Positions 1 to 8,611 of a stretch of DNA of 38,341 nt are shown one piece after another (the first letter of the stretch is position 1; each line of letters opens with the position of its first letter). This DNA is from an uncultured Eubacterium sp. (GTDB lineage Bacteria; Bacillota; Clostridia; Peptostreptococcales; Anaerovoracaceae), in assembly GCA_937966095.1 (NCBI GenBank), contig CALCKF010000031.1:1-38341 (forward strand). The letters are read 5' to 3'. The notes under the pieces are model-generated. The model worked only from the letters and a program-made list of their open reading frames with translations, was not told where the DNA came from and made no database searches. A program made the translations under genes and the position numbers.

Positions 1-1
1 A

Positions 2-598
2 GGGTTCAGCTATAGCAGTATAGCATATGAGCTCCTGGGGATCATAATCCAGGAAGTGTCAGGTAAGCTTTTTGATGAATTTATAGCAGAAAGCTGTTTC
101 AGACCGGCAGGAATGGATCATACGACAGTACTTACCATAGAGCGGACGGGTGGAAGCCTTGAGCTGGAGGATATAGACAGGCTTGGAATGGCGATGCCCC
201 ATGAAAGAGATAAAGACCGTTCGATAATAATGGCAAAATATTATCCGTACAGCAGGCAGCATGCACCAAGCTCAACTCTGACTACAAATGTTGGAGATCT
301 GCTGAAATGGGGCAGGTTCAATCTGGATAGAAAGGCATTTTCAGAGAGCACATATGATAAGATGTGGCAGGAGTATGCCGTAGTCCCTAATAACGGAGAG
401 AAAATGGGACTCGGATGGTTCATGAGGGAACAGGAAGGATATCACCTTGTAGGGCATGAAGGTACAGATATAGGCTTCAGAGCCAGCTTCTGGATGTGCC
501 CTGAGCTTGATATGGCCATAGCCGTTCTTTCCAATGTATCGGCAGCGCCTGTGAAGCGAATGAGCAAAACGCTTTTTTCTAAGATAGTCAATCCTTGA
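2..598 (+). CDS. Serine hydrolase of the beta-lactamase/penicillin-binding family, 3' part
   Basis: The reading frame is open from the first bases of the window, so the N-terminus lies outside. The visible part starts with a YSS-x-AYELLG stretch that corresponds to the Tyr-x-Asn region of class C beta-lactamase-like hydrolases, followed by IIQEVSGK, a typical sequence of this family. Near the C-terminus, GHEGTDIGFRASFW supplies the His-x-Gly motif that replaces Lys-Thr-Gly in many members. The Ser-x-x-Lys nucleophile motif would be upstream and is not seen. The family cleaves peptides, D-amino-acid peptides or esters; the substrate here is unknown. A GTG at 56 could be mistaken for a start, but homologous sequence continues upstream of it. 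The 3' end overlaps the convergent gene at 588-1775 by 11 bases. Confidence 0.8.
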   Translation, partial: GFSYSSIAYELLGIIIQEVSGKLFDEFIAESCFRPAGMDHTTVLTIERTGGSLELEDIDRLGMAMPHERDKDRSIIMAKYYPYSRQHAPSSTLTTNVGDLLKWGRFNLDRKAFSESTYDKMWQEYAVVPNNGEKMGLGWFMREQEGYHLVGHEGTDIGFRASFWMCPELDMAIAVLSNVSAAPVKRMSKTLFSKIVNP

Positions 599-1775
599 TG
601 AAATCAAGGAATTCGTCAAAATCCTCAAAATCGCTTTGCACGAATTCCAGCAGTATCGATTCTTTGAATTCATATTTTGATGTCAGCATCAGGAAGGGAG
701 CCAGAGGGCTTTTGCGCAGCTTGAGCTCGGCAGCCATTATGCTGGGCAGAGAGTAGGCAGCGACTATAAGCTGACCGAAATCGGTGAGGTAGTACACACT
801 CTCAACATCATTGCTGAGCCTGAAGATCCTTTTTTTGACATGATTGTTGTTTTTTCTGAATACCATGAACATACGGCCGTTTTCATGAGTGGACATAACC
901 GTATTGAAATTTATGTTGAATTCATCTATATTATTGTCTATGTCATCATTGGACAGCAGGACTTCATAGACAGTTACGAATTCGGGTTTTGCCAGCATCA
1001 TCGCAGCCTCTGCTGCGCTTACTGCAAAGCCCGAACATTTTTCAAATGCCACTATCCTAAGATCTTTTACGATGACTTTTGAGATCACTGTCTCATAATT
1101 CCCGTTCATTTCTACAAGCGATTCGCAGAGATAGGAAACAGCATTGTCCGCATACATTTTATCGGTGTCTATGACATTCTTGCAAAAAGTTGCAGGATAG
1201 TAGCTGTCATAAAGATCGACAGGTACATCATCAGCCGCAAGGTATGACGCTCCGCTGTGATCTCTGCCGAAGCATCGCATAAGGAAATAATTGATGACCT
1301 GATAATTAGTTGTCATTTCCCCGCAGATCGCTTTCATAAGCTCATCTTTTTCACGATCGCTGAGAAATTCTGGCGGATCGATGAGAAAACCGTATTCCTC
1401 TTTCCCGGAAGGAAGAGGTATGCCGCGGCTGCGGTTGAAGCCTGCGTAATATGTCAGCAGCCCCTGGAGCTGACGCTTTGTGATCTCTATCTTCTTTGCC
1501 CCCAGACCGCCTATTATAGCCTGCTCTATCGAGTGTACGTCATATTCATCACTTCCGATGACGCTTTTGTATGTTTCAAAGCCTGATTCCTCACAGTCTA
1601 TATAAAAAAACTGATGGAATCCGGAATCAGTGTCAGAAAGCTTCCAGCTGGCATATACTGCAAGGACACCCATAAGACGTGTATCGGTGACATAGGCATA
1701 TATAAGCTGCTTGTTCTGTCTTGATGCGGAAAGGGAGAGTCCTCCTTCGATGACGGTCAGTTCAGGTTTGCTCAA
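588..1775 (-). CDS. Protein of unknown function, 395 aa
   Basis: I do not recognise this protein. It is a full-length soluble-looking ORF with no signal peptide or clear membrane segment. It starts at a TTG (SKPELTVIEGG), chosen because a GAGG Shine-Dalgarno lies about 8 bases upstream. The middle is rich in Asp, Tyr and Cys (for example RCFGRDHSG near residue 168) and the C-terminus is strongly acidic and aromatic (SDFEDFDEFLDF). It converges on the serine hydrolase and is divergent from the metK operon, so it is probably transcribed alone. The reading frame is long and uninterrupted with codon use like its neighbours, which argues for a real gene. Confidence 0.75.
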   Translation of the reverse strand: MSKPELTVIEGGLSLSASRQNKQLIYAYVTDTRLMGVLAVYASWKLSDTDSGFHQFFYIDCEESGFETYKSVIGSDEYDVHSIEQAIIGGLGAKKIEITKRQLQGLLTYYAGFNRSRGIPLPSGKEEYGFLIDPPEFLSDREKDELMKAICGEMTTNYQVINYFLMRCFGRDHSGASYLAADDVPVDLYDSYYPATFCKNVIDTDKMYADNAVSYLCESLVEMNGNYETVISKVIVKDLRIVAFEKCSGFAVSAAEAAMMLAKPEFVTVYEVLLSNDDIDNNIDEFNINFNTVMSTHENGRMFMVFRKNNNHVKKRIFRLSNDVESVYYLTDFGQLIVAAYSLPSIMAAELKLRKSPLAPFLMLTSKYEFKESILLEFVQSDFEDFDEFLDFIKD

Positions 1776-1883
1776 ATCAGATACCTCACTTAATTTCAGT
1801 ATAGTATAATAATAATAAATGATACAAAAAGTATACCCTATTTCTAAAAAAATACAAGAGCCATAAAGTTTGGATATTGCCTA

Positions 1884-1911
1884 TTGACAGAGAGAGTTAT
1901 TACTATATAAT
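1884..1911 (+). promoter_or_regulatory. Promoter of the metK-lysC operon
   Basis: TTGACA at 1884-1889 and TATAAT at 1906-1911 are separated by 16 bases, both perfect sigma-A hexamers. Transcription would start near 1918, just ahead of the riboswitch. Confidence 0.8.
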
Positions 1912-1929
1912 TAAAGAGGAAAATTAAAG

Positions 1930-2045
1930 AAGCCTTATTAAGAGCGGTGGAGGGAATAGGCCCTGTGAAGCCCGGCAACCTTATGTATGCAAAACATAGA
2001 AGGTGCTAAATCCTACAGATATTTTATTCTGAAAGATGAGGAAAG
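1930..2045 (+). ncRNA. SAM-I (S-box) riboswitch
   Basis: The conserved S-box core is readable: CTTATTAAGAGCGGTGGAGG, then GGCCCTGTGAAGCCCGGCAAC, then AAGGTGCTAAATCC and a closing GAAAGATGAG. This class binds S-adenosylmethionine and ends transcription when SAM is plentiful. It lies between the promoter at 1884-1911 and a terminator at 2061-2087, directly ahead of the SAM synthetase gene, which is a classic feedback arrangement. Confidence 0.95.
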
Positions 2046-2060
2046 ATAACAGCAAATTTG

Positions 2061-2087
2061 CCTCTTTCTGATTCCGAAAGAGGTTTT
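2061..2087 (+). terminator. Riboswitch expression-platform terminator
   Basis: Perfect inverted repeat CCTCTTTC (2061-2068) and GAAAGAGG (2076-2083) followed by TTTT. It would form when the upstream SAM-I aptamer holds SAM, cutting off metK and lysC. The ribosome binding site of metK (GGGAGGG) lies just after it. Confidence 0.85.
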
Positions 2088-2109
2088 CATTTTATACAGG
2101 GAGGGAACA

Positions 2110-3297
2110 ATGAAAAAATTATTTACATCAGAGTCTGTAACTGAAGGCCATCCTGACAAGATATGCGACCAGATATCAGATGCCATAGTGGATGCGATAC
2201 TGGCAAAGGATCCTATGGGCAGAGTCGCTGCGGAAACAACGGTAAATACGGGATATGCCATGATAATGGGAGAAATAAGCACAGAATGCTATATAGATAT
2301 ACAGCAGATAGCAAGGGATGTGATCCGCGATATAGGATATGATCACAGTGAGTATGGATTTGACGGTAACGTATGCGCCATACTTACGGCGATTGACGAG
2401 CAGTCGCCGGATATAGCCATGGGAGTAGACAGAGCGCTGGAGTACAAGGACGGCGAGATGCCTGATGAGGAGGATCTGAAGGATGAGACAGGGGCAGGAG
2501 ATCAGGGTATGATGTTTGGTTTCGCATGCAATGAGACACCTGAGCTGATGCCTATGCCGATATCCCTGGCTCACCGTCTTTCGAGGAGACTTGCAGAAGT
2601 AAGAAAGGACGGGACATTGCCTTATCTGAGACCTGACGGGAAAACTCAGGTGACTGTAGAGTATGAAGATGGAAGGGCCGTAAGAGTTGATACGATAGTG
2701 GTATCTGCACAGCATGATCCTGATGTGGAGCTTTCTCAAATAAAGAAAGATATAACTGAACATGTGATAAGGCATGTTGTCGATGATAAGCTGCTGGATG
2801 AGAACACCAGATATTTTATAAATCCTACCGGCAGGTTCGTCATAGGAGGTCCTCATGGGGATTCAGGTCTTACAGGCAGAAAGATAATCGTGGATACATA
2901 TGGCGGGTATGCACGCCATGGCGGCGGGGCCTTCAGCGGAAAGGATCCGACAAAGGTGGACCGTTCGGCTGCTTATGCGGCAAGATATGTGGCAAAGAAT
3001 CTTGTTGCCGCGGGATTAGCTGAAAAATGCGAGATACAGCTTGCATATGCCATAGGTGTGGCGAAGCCTGTTTCGATACTGGTGGATTCTTTCGGAACAG
3101 GAAAGTTTTCGGATGAAAGACTGGCGCAAATAGTGGAAAAACATTTTGATCTGAGACCTGCTTCAATAATAAAGGATCTGGGACTCAGACGTCCTATATA
3201 CAGACAGGTGGCCGCTTATGGACATTTCGGAAGGACAGACATAGATGTTCCGTGGGAGAAGACAGACAAAGCAGACGTTCTTAGAAAGGAGATATAG
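2110..3297 (+). CDS. metK: S-adenosylmethionine synthase
   Basis: Makes SAM from methionine and ATP in the cytoplasm. At 395 residues it has the usual family length. Visible signatures are EGHPDK near residue 12-17 (ATP/methionine site), GAGDQGMMFGFA at about 128-139, and GGAFSGKDPTKVDRSAAY in the C-terminal half, the P-loop-like phosphate-binding segment. The ATG is preceded by GGGAGGG at good spacing. It is the first gene after a SAM-I riboswitch, so its product represses its own synthesis. The aspartate kinase gene follows after three bases. Confidence 0.97.
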   Translation: MKKLFTSESVTEGHPDKICDQISDAIVDAILAKDPMGRVAAETTVNTGYAMIMGEISTECYIDIQQIARDVIRDIGYDHSEYGFDGNVCAILTAIDEQSPDIAMGVDRALEYKDGEMPDEEDLKDETGAGDQGMMFGFACNETPELMPMPISLAHRLSRRLAEVRKDGTLPYLRPDGKTQVTVEYEDGRAVRVDTIVVSAQHDPDVELSQIKKDITEHVIRHVVDDKLLDENTRYFINPTGRFVIGGPHGDSGLTGRKIIVDTYGGYARHGGGAFSGKDPTKVDRSAAYAARYVAKNLVAAGLAEKCEIQLAYAIGVAKPVSILVDSFGTGKFSDERLAQIVEKHFDLRPASIIKDLGLRRPIYRQVAAYGHFGRTDIDVPWEKTDKADVLRKEI

Positions 3298-3300
3298 ATC

Positions 3301-4617
3301 ATGGGAGTCAAGGTGGCAAAATTCGGAGGATCATCTGTAGCTGATGCGCTGCAGATAAAAAAGATACAAAATATAATAGAAAATGACGATGATATAAAAT
3401 ACGTAGTGGTATCGGCGCCCGGCAAAAGATATTCAGAGGACAGCAAGGTGACAGATCTGCTTTATCTGTGCAAGACTCATATAGAGCATAAGATACCTTA
3501 CCAGCAGATATTCCAGGTTATATATGACAGATTCATGGCTGTACAGGTGAACCTGGGCGTGGATATAGATCTTGAAGCCGAATTCGATGAGATAAAGAAA
3601 AATCTGGAAGCAGGTGCCTCGGCAGATTATGTAGCAAGTCGCGGCGAATATCTTAACGGACTGCTGATAGCTGCGTATCTGGGATATGATTTTGTAGATC
3701 CGGCAAAAATGGTAAGATTTGATGAAAAGGGAAGGTTCATGGAGGATCTTACCAACACTAATATAAAAAAGGAGCTGGAATCTCATGAAAATGCTGTGAT
3801 CCCTGGCTTTTACGGTGCGAAGGTTGATGGGAACATAAGGACCTTTTCCAGGGGAGGCTCCGATATAACAGGGGCTCTTGTGGCCAGAGCAGTTGAAGCT
3901 GATGTTTATGAAAACTGGACCGACGTTTCCGGATTCCTTATGGCAGATCCAAGGATAGTGACCAATCCAAAGCCTATAAGCAAGGTTTCGTATAAGGAGC
4001 TCAGAGAACTTTCATATATGGGCGCATCAGTGCTCCACGAGGATGCAATATATCCTGCCAGGATCGCTAATATACCTATCAATATAAGGAATACCAATAA
4101 GCCTGAAGATCCGGGCACTATAATAACATCTGAGCCTTCTAAGCTTGAGGAAGGTCAGATAATAGCAGGTATCGCCGGAAGCAAGAACTTCACGGTTATC
4201 GCCATGTACAAGAATCTGATGAGCAGTGAACGCGGATTCATAAGAAAGATGACCGGCATACTTGAAGATTTTGATGTCCCTATCGAACATATACCTAGCG
4301 GTGTCGACACTCTGTCGGTAGTGATAGACAATAATGTGATCGACGGCAAATTGGATGATATACTGGATGAATTCCAGAGACAGCTGAGACCTGACACTAT
4401 AGAAGTGTTCGAGGATATGGCACTGATCGCCACAGTAGGTCACGGCATGTCCTACAGACCCGGTGTGTCGGCAAGGCTGTTCACAGCTCTGGCCAAGGAG
4501 GATATCAATGTAAGGATGATAGATCAGGGATCCAGTGAGCTCAACATAATAGTAGGCGTTGAGAACAAGGATTTTGAAAATGCCATAAAGGCAATATACG
4601 GAGCCTTCGTATCATAG
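3301..4617 (+). CDS. lysC: Aspartate kinase
   Basis: Phosphorylates aspartate, the first step toward lysine, threonine and methionine. The N-terminal KFGGSSVAD at residues 7-15 is the diagnostic aspartokinase nucleotide-binding motif, and FSRGGSDITGALVARA in the middle is the second conserved motif. The last 140 or so residues carry two ACT-type regulatory domains (segments around FTVIAMYKNLM and ALIATVGHGM), expected to bind an amino-acid effector. Length 438 fits the single-function kinase class. Only three bases separate it from metK, so it shares the SAM riboswitch; this ties aspartate-pathway entry to SAM supply. Which amino acid inhibits it cannot be read from the sequence, so the symbol is a family-level choice. 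Confidence 0.93.
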   Translation: MGVKVAKFGGSSVADALQIKKIQNIIENDDDIKYVVVSAPGKRYSEDSKVTDLLYLCKTHIEHKIPYQQIFQVIYDRFMAVQVNLGVDIDLEAEFDEIKKNLEAGASADYVASRGEYLNGLLIAAYLGYDFVDPAKMVRFDEKGRFMEDLTNTNIKKELESHENAVIPGFYGAKVDGNIRTFSRGGSDITGALVARAVEADVYENWTDVSGFLMADPRIVTNPKPISKVSYKELRELSYMGASVLHEDAIYPARIANIPINIRNTNKPEDPGTIITSEPSKLEEGQIIAGIAGSKNFTVIAMYKNLMSSERGFIRKMTGILEDFDVPIEHIPSGVDTLSVVIDNNVIDGKLDDILDEFQRQLRPDTIEVFEDMALIATVGHGMSYRPGVSARLFTALAKEDINVRMIDQGSSELNIIVGVENKDFENAIKAIYGAFVS

Positions 4618-4628
4618 TGACAAAATCG

Positions 4629-4661
4629 CTGCAGCTTTATAAACGGGCTGCAGTTTTATTT
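4629..4661 (+). terminator. Terminator of the metK-lysC operon
   Basis: Inverted repeat CTGCAGC (4629-4635) and GCTGCAG (4647-4653) followed by TTTTATTT, 12 bases after the lysC stop. Confidence 0.8.
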
Positions 4662-4747
4662 GATATTATGCAAGAATTGAATTGTAAATTAAAGTGATTT
4701 GAGATAAAATGTAATATTATAATTTGTAATAGAAGCAGGAGGTAAAA

Positions 4748-6256
4748 ATGGCATATATTTTTGATGAACCATCGAGAACATTCAGTGAATATCTTTTAGT
4801 ACCGGGCTATTCTTCAAAGGAATGCAGAGTTGATAATGTTTCCCTGAAGACACCTGTAGTAAAGTTCAGGAAAGGTGAGGAACCATCACTGAGCATGAAT
4901 ATCCCACTGGTATCTGCCATTATGCAGGCTGTTTCCGGTGACAGACTGGCGATAGCTCTTGCTAAAGAAGGCGGCATATCCTTCATATTCGGTTCCCAGA
5001 CTATAGAAAGACAGGCAGAGATGGTCAGAAAGGTAAAATCCCATAAGGCCGGATTTGTTACGAGTGATGCAAATATAAGGCCGGATCAGACGCTTGGCGA
5101 GCTGCTGGAGCTGAAAGAAAAGACCGGTCATTCCACAACGGCTGTTACAGAAGACGGAACTGCGGAAGGAAAGATGGTGGGACTTGTCACCAGCAGAGAT
5201 TACCGTATCAGCAGGATGTCGCCGGATGAGAAGGTGTGCAATTTCATGACTCCTTTTGAAAAGCTGGTATATGCAAAAGAGGGCATAACTCTTTCAGAAG
5301 CTAACGATATTCTTTGGGACAACAAGCTTAACGCTCTGCCAATAATAGGAAAGGATCAGAGGCTTGCTTATTTCGTTTTCAGAAAGGATTACGATACGCA
5401 TAAGGCATATCCGGACGAGCTCCTGGATGAGCACAAGAGATATGTAGTAGGAGCCGGTGTAAATACAAGGGATTATGAAGAGAGGATCCCTGCTCTGGTA
5501 GATGCCGGCGCAGACGTGCTGTGCATAGACTCTTCCGAGGGCTTCACGGAGTGGCAGAAGCAGACGCTTGATTTTGTCAGAGAAAAGTACGGTGATTCTG
5601 TAAAGATCGGAGCCGGCAATGTTGTGGATAAGGAAGGTTTCGAATTTCTGGCCGAGGCAGGCGCCGATTTTGTAAAGGTGGGTATCGGCGGAGGCTCCAT
5701 ATGTATAACGAGAGAACAGAAGGGGATAGGAAGAGGCCAGGCATCTGCCGTCATAGAAGTGGCAAGAGCAAGGGATGAATATTTTCAGAAAACAGGGATA
5801 TATGTGCCTATATGCTCTGACGGAGGTATTGTATATGACTATCATATGACTCTGGCACTGGCTATGGGAGCTGATTTCCTGATGCTGGGAAGATATTTTT
5901 CAAGATTTGACGAGTCTCCTACTGCCAAGCTGACTATAAACGGAAGCTATGTGAAGGAGTACTGGGGCGAGGGCTCCAACAGAGCCAGAAACTGGCAGCG
6001 CTATGACATGGGCGGAGACAGCAAGCTGTCTTTTGAGGAAGGCGTAGATTCATATGTGCCTTATGCAGGACCTTTGAGCGATAATGTCAGACAGTCACTT
6101 CAGAAAGTCAAGTCCACCATGTGCAACTGCGGTGTTCTCAACATACCTGAACTGCAGAAAAATGCAAAACTGACAGTAGTATCAGCTACAAGCATCGTAG
6201 AAGGCGGTGCTCATGATGTCATACTAAAGGATACTTCAGGCAGCAAGAACAGATAA
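4748..6256 (+). CDS. guaB: IMP dehydrogenase, Tritrichomonas-like type
   Basis: Oxidises IMP to XMP with NAD+, the committed step to GMP. The catalytic loop GGGSICITREQKG puts the nucleophilic Cys at residue 319 and the flap NWQRYD puts Arg-Tyr at 418-419. These are the residue numbers of the well-studied T. foetus enzyme, and the N-terminus (FDEPSRTFSEYLLVPG) and C-terminus (CNCGVLNIPEL) also resemble that protein as I recall it. A CBS pair occupies roughly residues 100-215. Length 502 is slightly longer than common bacterial GuaB. AGGAGG sits 5 bases before the ATG. An isolated TATAAT lies near 4718 with no clear -35. guaA follows after a terminator, so the two are neighbours but not one obvious transcript. 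Confidence 0.95.
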   Translation: MAYIFDEPSRTFSEYLLVPGYSSKECRVDNVSLKTPVVKFRKGEEPSLSMNIPLVSAIMQAVSGDRLAIALAKEGGISFIFGSQTIERQAEMVRKVKSHKAGFVTSDANIRPDQTLGELLELKEKTGHSTTAVTEDGTAEGKMVGLVTSRDYRISRMSPDEKVCNFMTPFEKLVYAKEGITLSEANDILWDNKLNALPIIGKDQRLAYFVFRKDYDTHKAYPDELLDEHKRYVVGAGVNTRDYEERIPALVDAGADVLCIDSSEGFTEWQKQTLDFVREKYGDSVKIGAGNVVDKEGFEFLAEAGADFVKVGIGGGSICITREQKGIGRGQASAVIEVARARDEYFQKTGIYVPICSDGGIVYDYHMTLALAMGADFLMLGRYFSRFDESPTAKLTINGSYVKEYWGEGSNRARNWQRYDMGGDSKLSFEEGVDSYVPYAGPLSDNVRQSLQKVKSTMCNCGVLNIPELQKNAKLTVVSATSIVEGGAHDVILKDTSGSKNR

Positions 6257-6286
6257 CCAAGGCGGCGCTCTGCTGCCATGTGCGAT

Positions 6287-6313
6287 AAAAATAGCCGTCA
6301 GCGGCTATTTTTT
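6287..6313 (+). terminator. Terminator after guaB
   Basis: AAAATAGCCG (ending 6297), loop TCAG, CGGCTATTTTTT (6302-6313): a GC-rich stem closed by A/T with a T run. Confidence 0.85.
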
Positions 6314-6382
6314 CATGGAGGGCAGCGGCAAACCATGAGTGTATGATCGTATAGATATATTGATTCTGAAAGGACGTTTTAT

Positions 6383-7951
6383 ATGAAACATGAAATGATA
6401 ATAGTACTGGATTTTGGCGGTCAGTACAATCAGCTTATTGCCAGAAGAGTGCGTGAATGCGGTGTGTATTGCGAGGTGCATCCGTATATGATGCCTCTTG
6501 AAGAGATAAAAGCGAAGCATCCTATGGGAATAATTTTTACCGGAGGTCCCAACAGTGTTTATGGTGATGACTCGCCAAGCAATCCAAAGGAAATATATGA
6601 TATGGGTATACCGGTACTGGGGATATGCTACGGTGCCCAGCTGATGGCCCATCAGCTTGGGGGCAGGGTGGAAACAGCCCCGGTCAGCGAATACGGAAGG
6701 ACTGAGGTGGACATCGATGATAAGGGAGGTCTTTTCAGGGGTGTTTCCGACAGGACAGTATGCTGGATGAGCCATACTGACTATATAAGCTCCGTACCTG
6801 AAGGGTTCGCTATCACGGCACATACTCCTGTATGTCCGGTGGCGGCAATGGAGAACAGGGACAAAAATCTTTATGCTCTGCAGATGCATCCTGAGGTCAT
6901 GCATACTGTTGAAGGTAATAAGATGCTCAGAACATTCGTGATGGACATATGCGGATGCAGCGGCGACTGGAAAATGGGTTCTTTCATAGATGATACGGTC
7001 AAAGCCGTAAGGGAAAAGGTCGGTAACGGAAGAGTGCTGTGCGCTTTGTCGGGAGGAGTGGATTCCTCGGTAGCGGCGGTCTTGATGTCAAAAGCTGTAG
7101 GAAAGCAGCTGACATGTGTTTTTGTAGACCACGGGCTCCTGAGAAAGGATGAAGGTGATGAGGTGGAGGCCGTATTCGGACAGGAAGGGCAGTACGATCT
7201 TAATTTTATACGCGTCAATGCTCAGCACAGATTCTATAAAGCGCTTGCAGGTGTGACAGAACCCGAGAAAAAGAGAAAGATAATCGGTGAGGAATTTATC
7301 CGTGTTTTTGAAGAAGAAGCAAAAAAGATAGGTTCAGTTGATTTTCTGGTACAGGGGACCATATATCCTGATGTCATCGAAAGCGGTCTGGGAAAATCGG
7401 CAGTTATAAAGTCCCATCACAATGTTGGCGGTCTGCCGGATCATGTTGATTTCAAAGAGATCATCGAGCCTCTCAGGATGTTGTTCAAGGATGAGGTAAG
7501 ACAGGCTGGTCTTGCCATGGGGATACCTGAATATCTCGTTTTCCGTCAGCCGTTCCCGGGTCCTGGTCTTGGAGTACGTATAGTGGGAGAGGTAACGGAG
7601 GAAAAGGTGCGGATCGTCCAGGATGCCGATGCCATTTACAGGGAAGAAATCGCGAATGCCGTAAAGGCCGGCCTTATACCGGCTTATGGGCAGGAAGGCG
7701 CTCTCGGACAGTATTTTGCAGCGCTGACTGACATGCGCAGTGTAGGAGTGATGGGAGATTTCAGGACTTACGATTATGCAGTGGCACTTCGTGCCGTTAC
7801 TACGAGTGACTTCATGACTGCTGAAGCGGCCAGGCTGCCGTGGGAAGTGCTGGAAAAGGTCACAACAAGGATAGTCAATGAGGTCAAAAATGTCAACCGC
7901 GTGCTGTATGACTGTACGGGGAAACCGCCGGGGACGATAGAATTTGAATAA
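6383..7951 (+). CDS. guaA: GMP synthase (glutamine-hydrolysing), full length
   Basis: Converts XMP to GMP using glutamine. The N-terminal class I glutamine amidotransferase domain shows GICYGAQLMAHQLGG with Cys82, and His169/Glu171 in MHPEV complete the triad. The ATP pyrophosphatase domain starts with LSGGVDSSV at 222-230, and the C-terminal dimerization domain contains FRQPFPGPGLGVR. At 522 residues it is complete. The ribosome binding site AAAGGA lies upstream of the ATG. The C-terminus reads GTIEFE where many homologues have GTIEWE. The 3' end is the apparent integration site of the mobile element that follows, and the reading frame is preserved. A second, amidotransferase-less GuaA is encoded at 25553-26527. 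Confidence 0.97.
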   Translation: MKHEMIIVLDFGGQYNQLIARRVRECGVYCEVHPYMMPLEEIKAKHPMGIIFTGGPNSVYGDDSPSNPKEIYDMGIPVLGICYGAQLMAHQLGGRVETAPVSEYGRTEVDIDDKGGLFRGVSDRTVCWMSHTDYISSVPEGFAITAHTPVCPVAAMENRDKNLYALQMHPEVMHTVEGNKMLRTFVMDICGCSGDWKMGSFIDDTVKAVREKVGNGRVLCALSGGVDSSVAAVLMSKAVGKQLTCVFVDHGLLRKDEGDEVEAVFGQEGQYDLNFIRVNAQHRFYKALAGVTEPEKKRKIIGEEFIRVFEEEAKKIGSVDFLVQGTIYPDVIESGLGKSAVIKSHHNVGGLPDHVDFKEIIEPLRMLFKDEVRQAGLAMGIPEYLVFRQPFPGPGLGVRIVGEVTEEKVRIVQDADAIYREEIANAVKAGLIPAYGQEGALGQYFAALTDMRSVGVMGDFRTYDYAVALRAVTTSDFMTAEAARLPWEVLEKVTTRIVNEVKNVNRVLYDCTGKPPGTIEFE

Positions 7952-7970
7952 CGAAATATAAAGAAATAAA

Positions 7971-8010
7971 TCCCGAAAACATTGAAATTTCAGTGTTATC
8001 GGGATTTTTG
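7971..8010 (+). terminator. Terminator downstream of guaA, within the left end of the element
   Basis: ATCCCGA-AAACATTGAAA pairs with TTTCAGTGTTATCGGGAT, then TTTTTG. The stem is nearly symmetrical with A runs on one side and T runs on the other, so it may also stop the leftward repressor gene. Confidence 0.75.
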
Positions 8011-8020
8011 CTTTTGGTTT

Positions 8021-8044
8021 TGACGCACTTCTGACGCATTGAGC
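8021..8044 (+). repeat. Left TGACGCA repeat pair (integrase arm site or attL candidate)
   Basis: TGACGCA occurs at 8021-8027 and 8032-8038, eleven bases apart, followed by TTGA. The same pair with the same spacing and flanks is at 20073-20094. Direct heptamer repeats one helical turn apart are typical arm-type sites of tyrosine integrases. Confidence 0.6.
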
Positions 8045-8055
8045 ATAGAATAGTG

Positions 8056-8490
8056 CTATCTTTTATTGTATATTACACCTTCTGGGTAGGTGTCTTTCCA
8101 TTCTTTATATTCTTCTTTTGTCATGGAGCCATCTTTTAATTTAGCGAAGACCTCACCCCAATCTGAAAGTCTGCTTCTTAAATCCGATCCTGCAGGGAAT
8201 GTAATGTATGTGGCTCCCGGTTCGCATACAAGTGTTGCACCATACTCTTCTTCCAATGCAAATAGAGTGTGCATTACTCCAATATATGATTCAATGTCAG
8301 GATTGGAAATAGCAAATGGGCTGATGTCGAGTGCCCCTGCAATTGCATCAATCTGTTTGTCAGATGGTGTTCTGTTTCCAAGTTCATAGTTTCTAATTGC
8401 CGGTTCACTTAATCCGGCCATTTTAGCAAGTTCCTTCTGGGAAAGACCCTTCTCAGTGCGGAACTTTCTTATTTTCTCACCTATTTTCAT
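8056..8490 (-). CDS. XRE-family repressor of the element
   Basis: A DNA-binding protein of 144 residues. The N-terminal 60 residues form a Cro/cI-type helix-turn-helix (KGLSQKELAKMAGLSEPAIRNYE). The rest is a short acidic region without a recognisable enzymatic domain. The ATG at 8490 is preferred over the GTG at 8499 because GAGGTGA lies 5 bases before it and the GTG is inside that sequence. It is divergent from the excisionase/integrase genes, and three palindromic sites lie in the shared intergenic space. The likely role is to control excision and its own expression, as in phages and integrative elements. How it is induced cannot be seen; no peptidase domain or partner gene is present. Confidence 0.88.
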   Translation of the reverse strand: MKIGEKIRKFRTEKGLSQKELAKMAGLSEPAIRNYELGNRTPSDKQIDAIAGALDISPFAISNPDIESYIGVMHTLFALEEEYGATLVCEPGATYITFPAGSDLRSRLSDWGEVFAKLKDGSMTKEEYKEWKDTYPEGVIYNKR

Positions 8491-8520
8491 GACAGTCACC
8501 TCAATTCCTTTCTATTAACC

Positions 8521-8549
8521 ATTATAACAGCAACAGTTCAATAATGAAA
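8521..8549 (-). promoter_or_regulatory. Leftward promoter for the repressor gene
   Basis: On the minus strand TATAAT (8526-8521) is preceded at 17 bases by a weak TTTCAT (8549-8544). Operator O1 covers the spacer and the -35, which suggests autoregulation. Confidence 0.5.
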
Positions 8550-8550
8550 C
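8534..8550. promoter_or_regulatory. Operator O1 (imperfect)
   Basis: CAGTTCAATAATGAAAC. The left half is identical to O2 and the right half has one changed position. It overlaps the repressor promoter. Confidence 0.6.
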
Positions 8551-8568
8551 ATTTTTTGCACAAAGGGG

Positions 8569-8597
8569 TTGACAGTTCAATAATGAACTGATAAACT
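8569..8597 (+). promoter_or_regulatory. Rightward promoter for the excisionase-integrase genes
   Basis: TTGACA (8569-8574), 17-base spacer, TAAACT (8592-8597). The spacer is almost exactly operator O2, so bound repressor would exclude RNA polymerase. Confidence 0.75.
8573..8590. promoter_or_regulatory. Operator O2
   Basis: Perfect 18-base palindrome CAGTTCAATAATGAACTG (half site CAGTTCA, allowing the central bases), located inside the rightward promoter. Confidence 0.75.
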
Positions 8598-8611
8598 AAC
8601 CATGGTCAAAA

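Noticed and set aside
4681..4747. Guanine/xanthine riboswitch upstream of guaB
   Set aside because: The leader is short and AT-rich without the conserved purine-riboswitch loops; only a lone TATAAT is seen.
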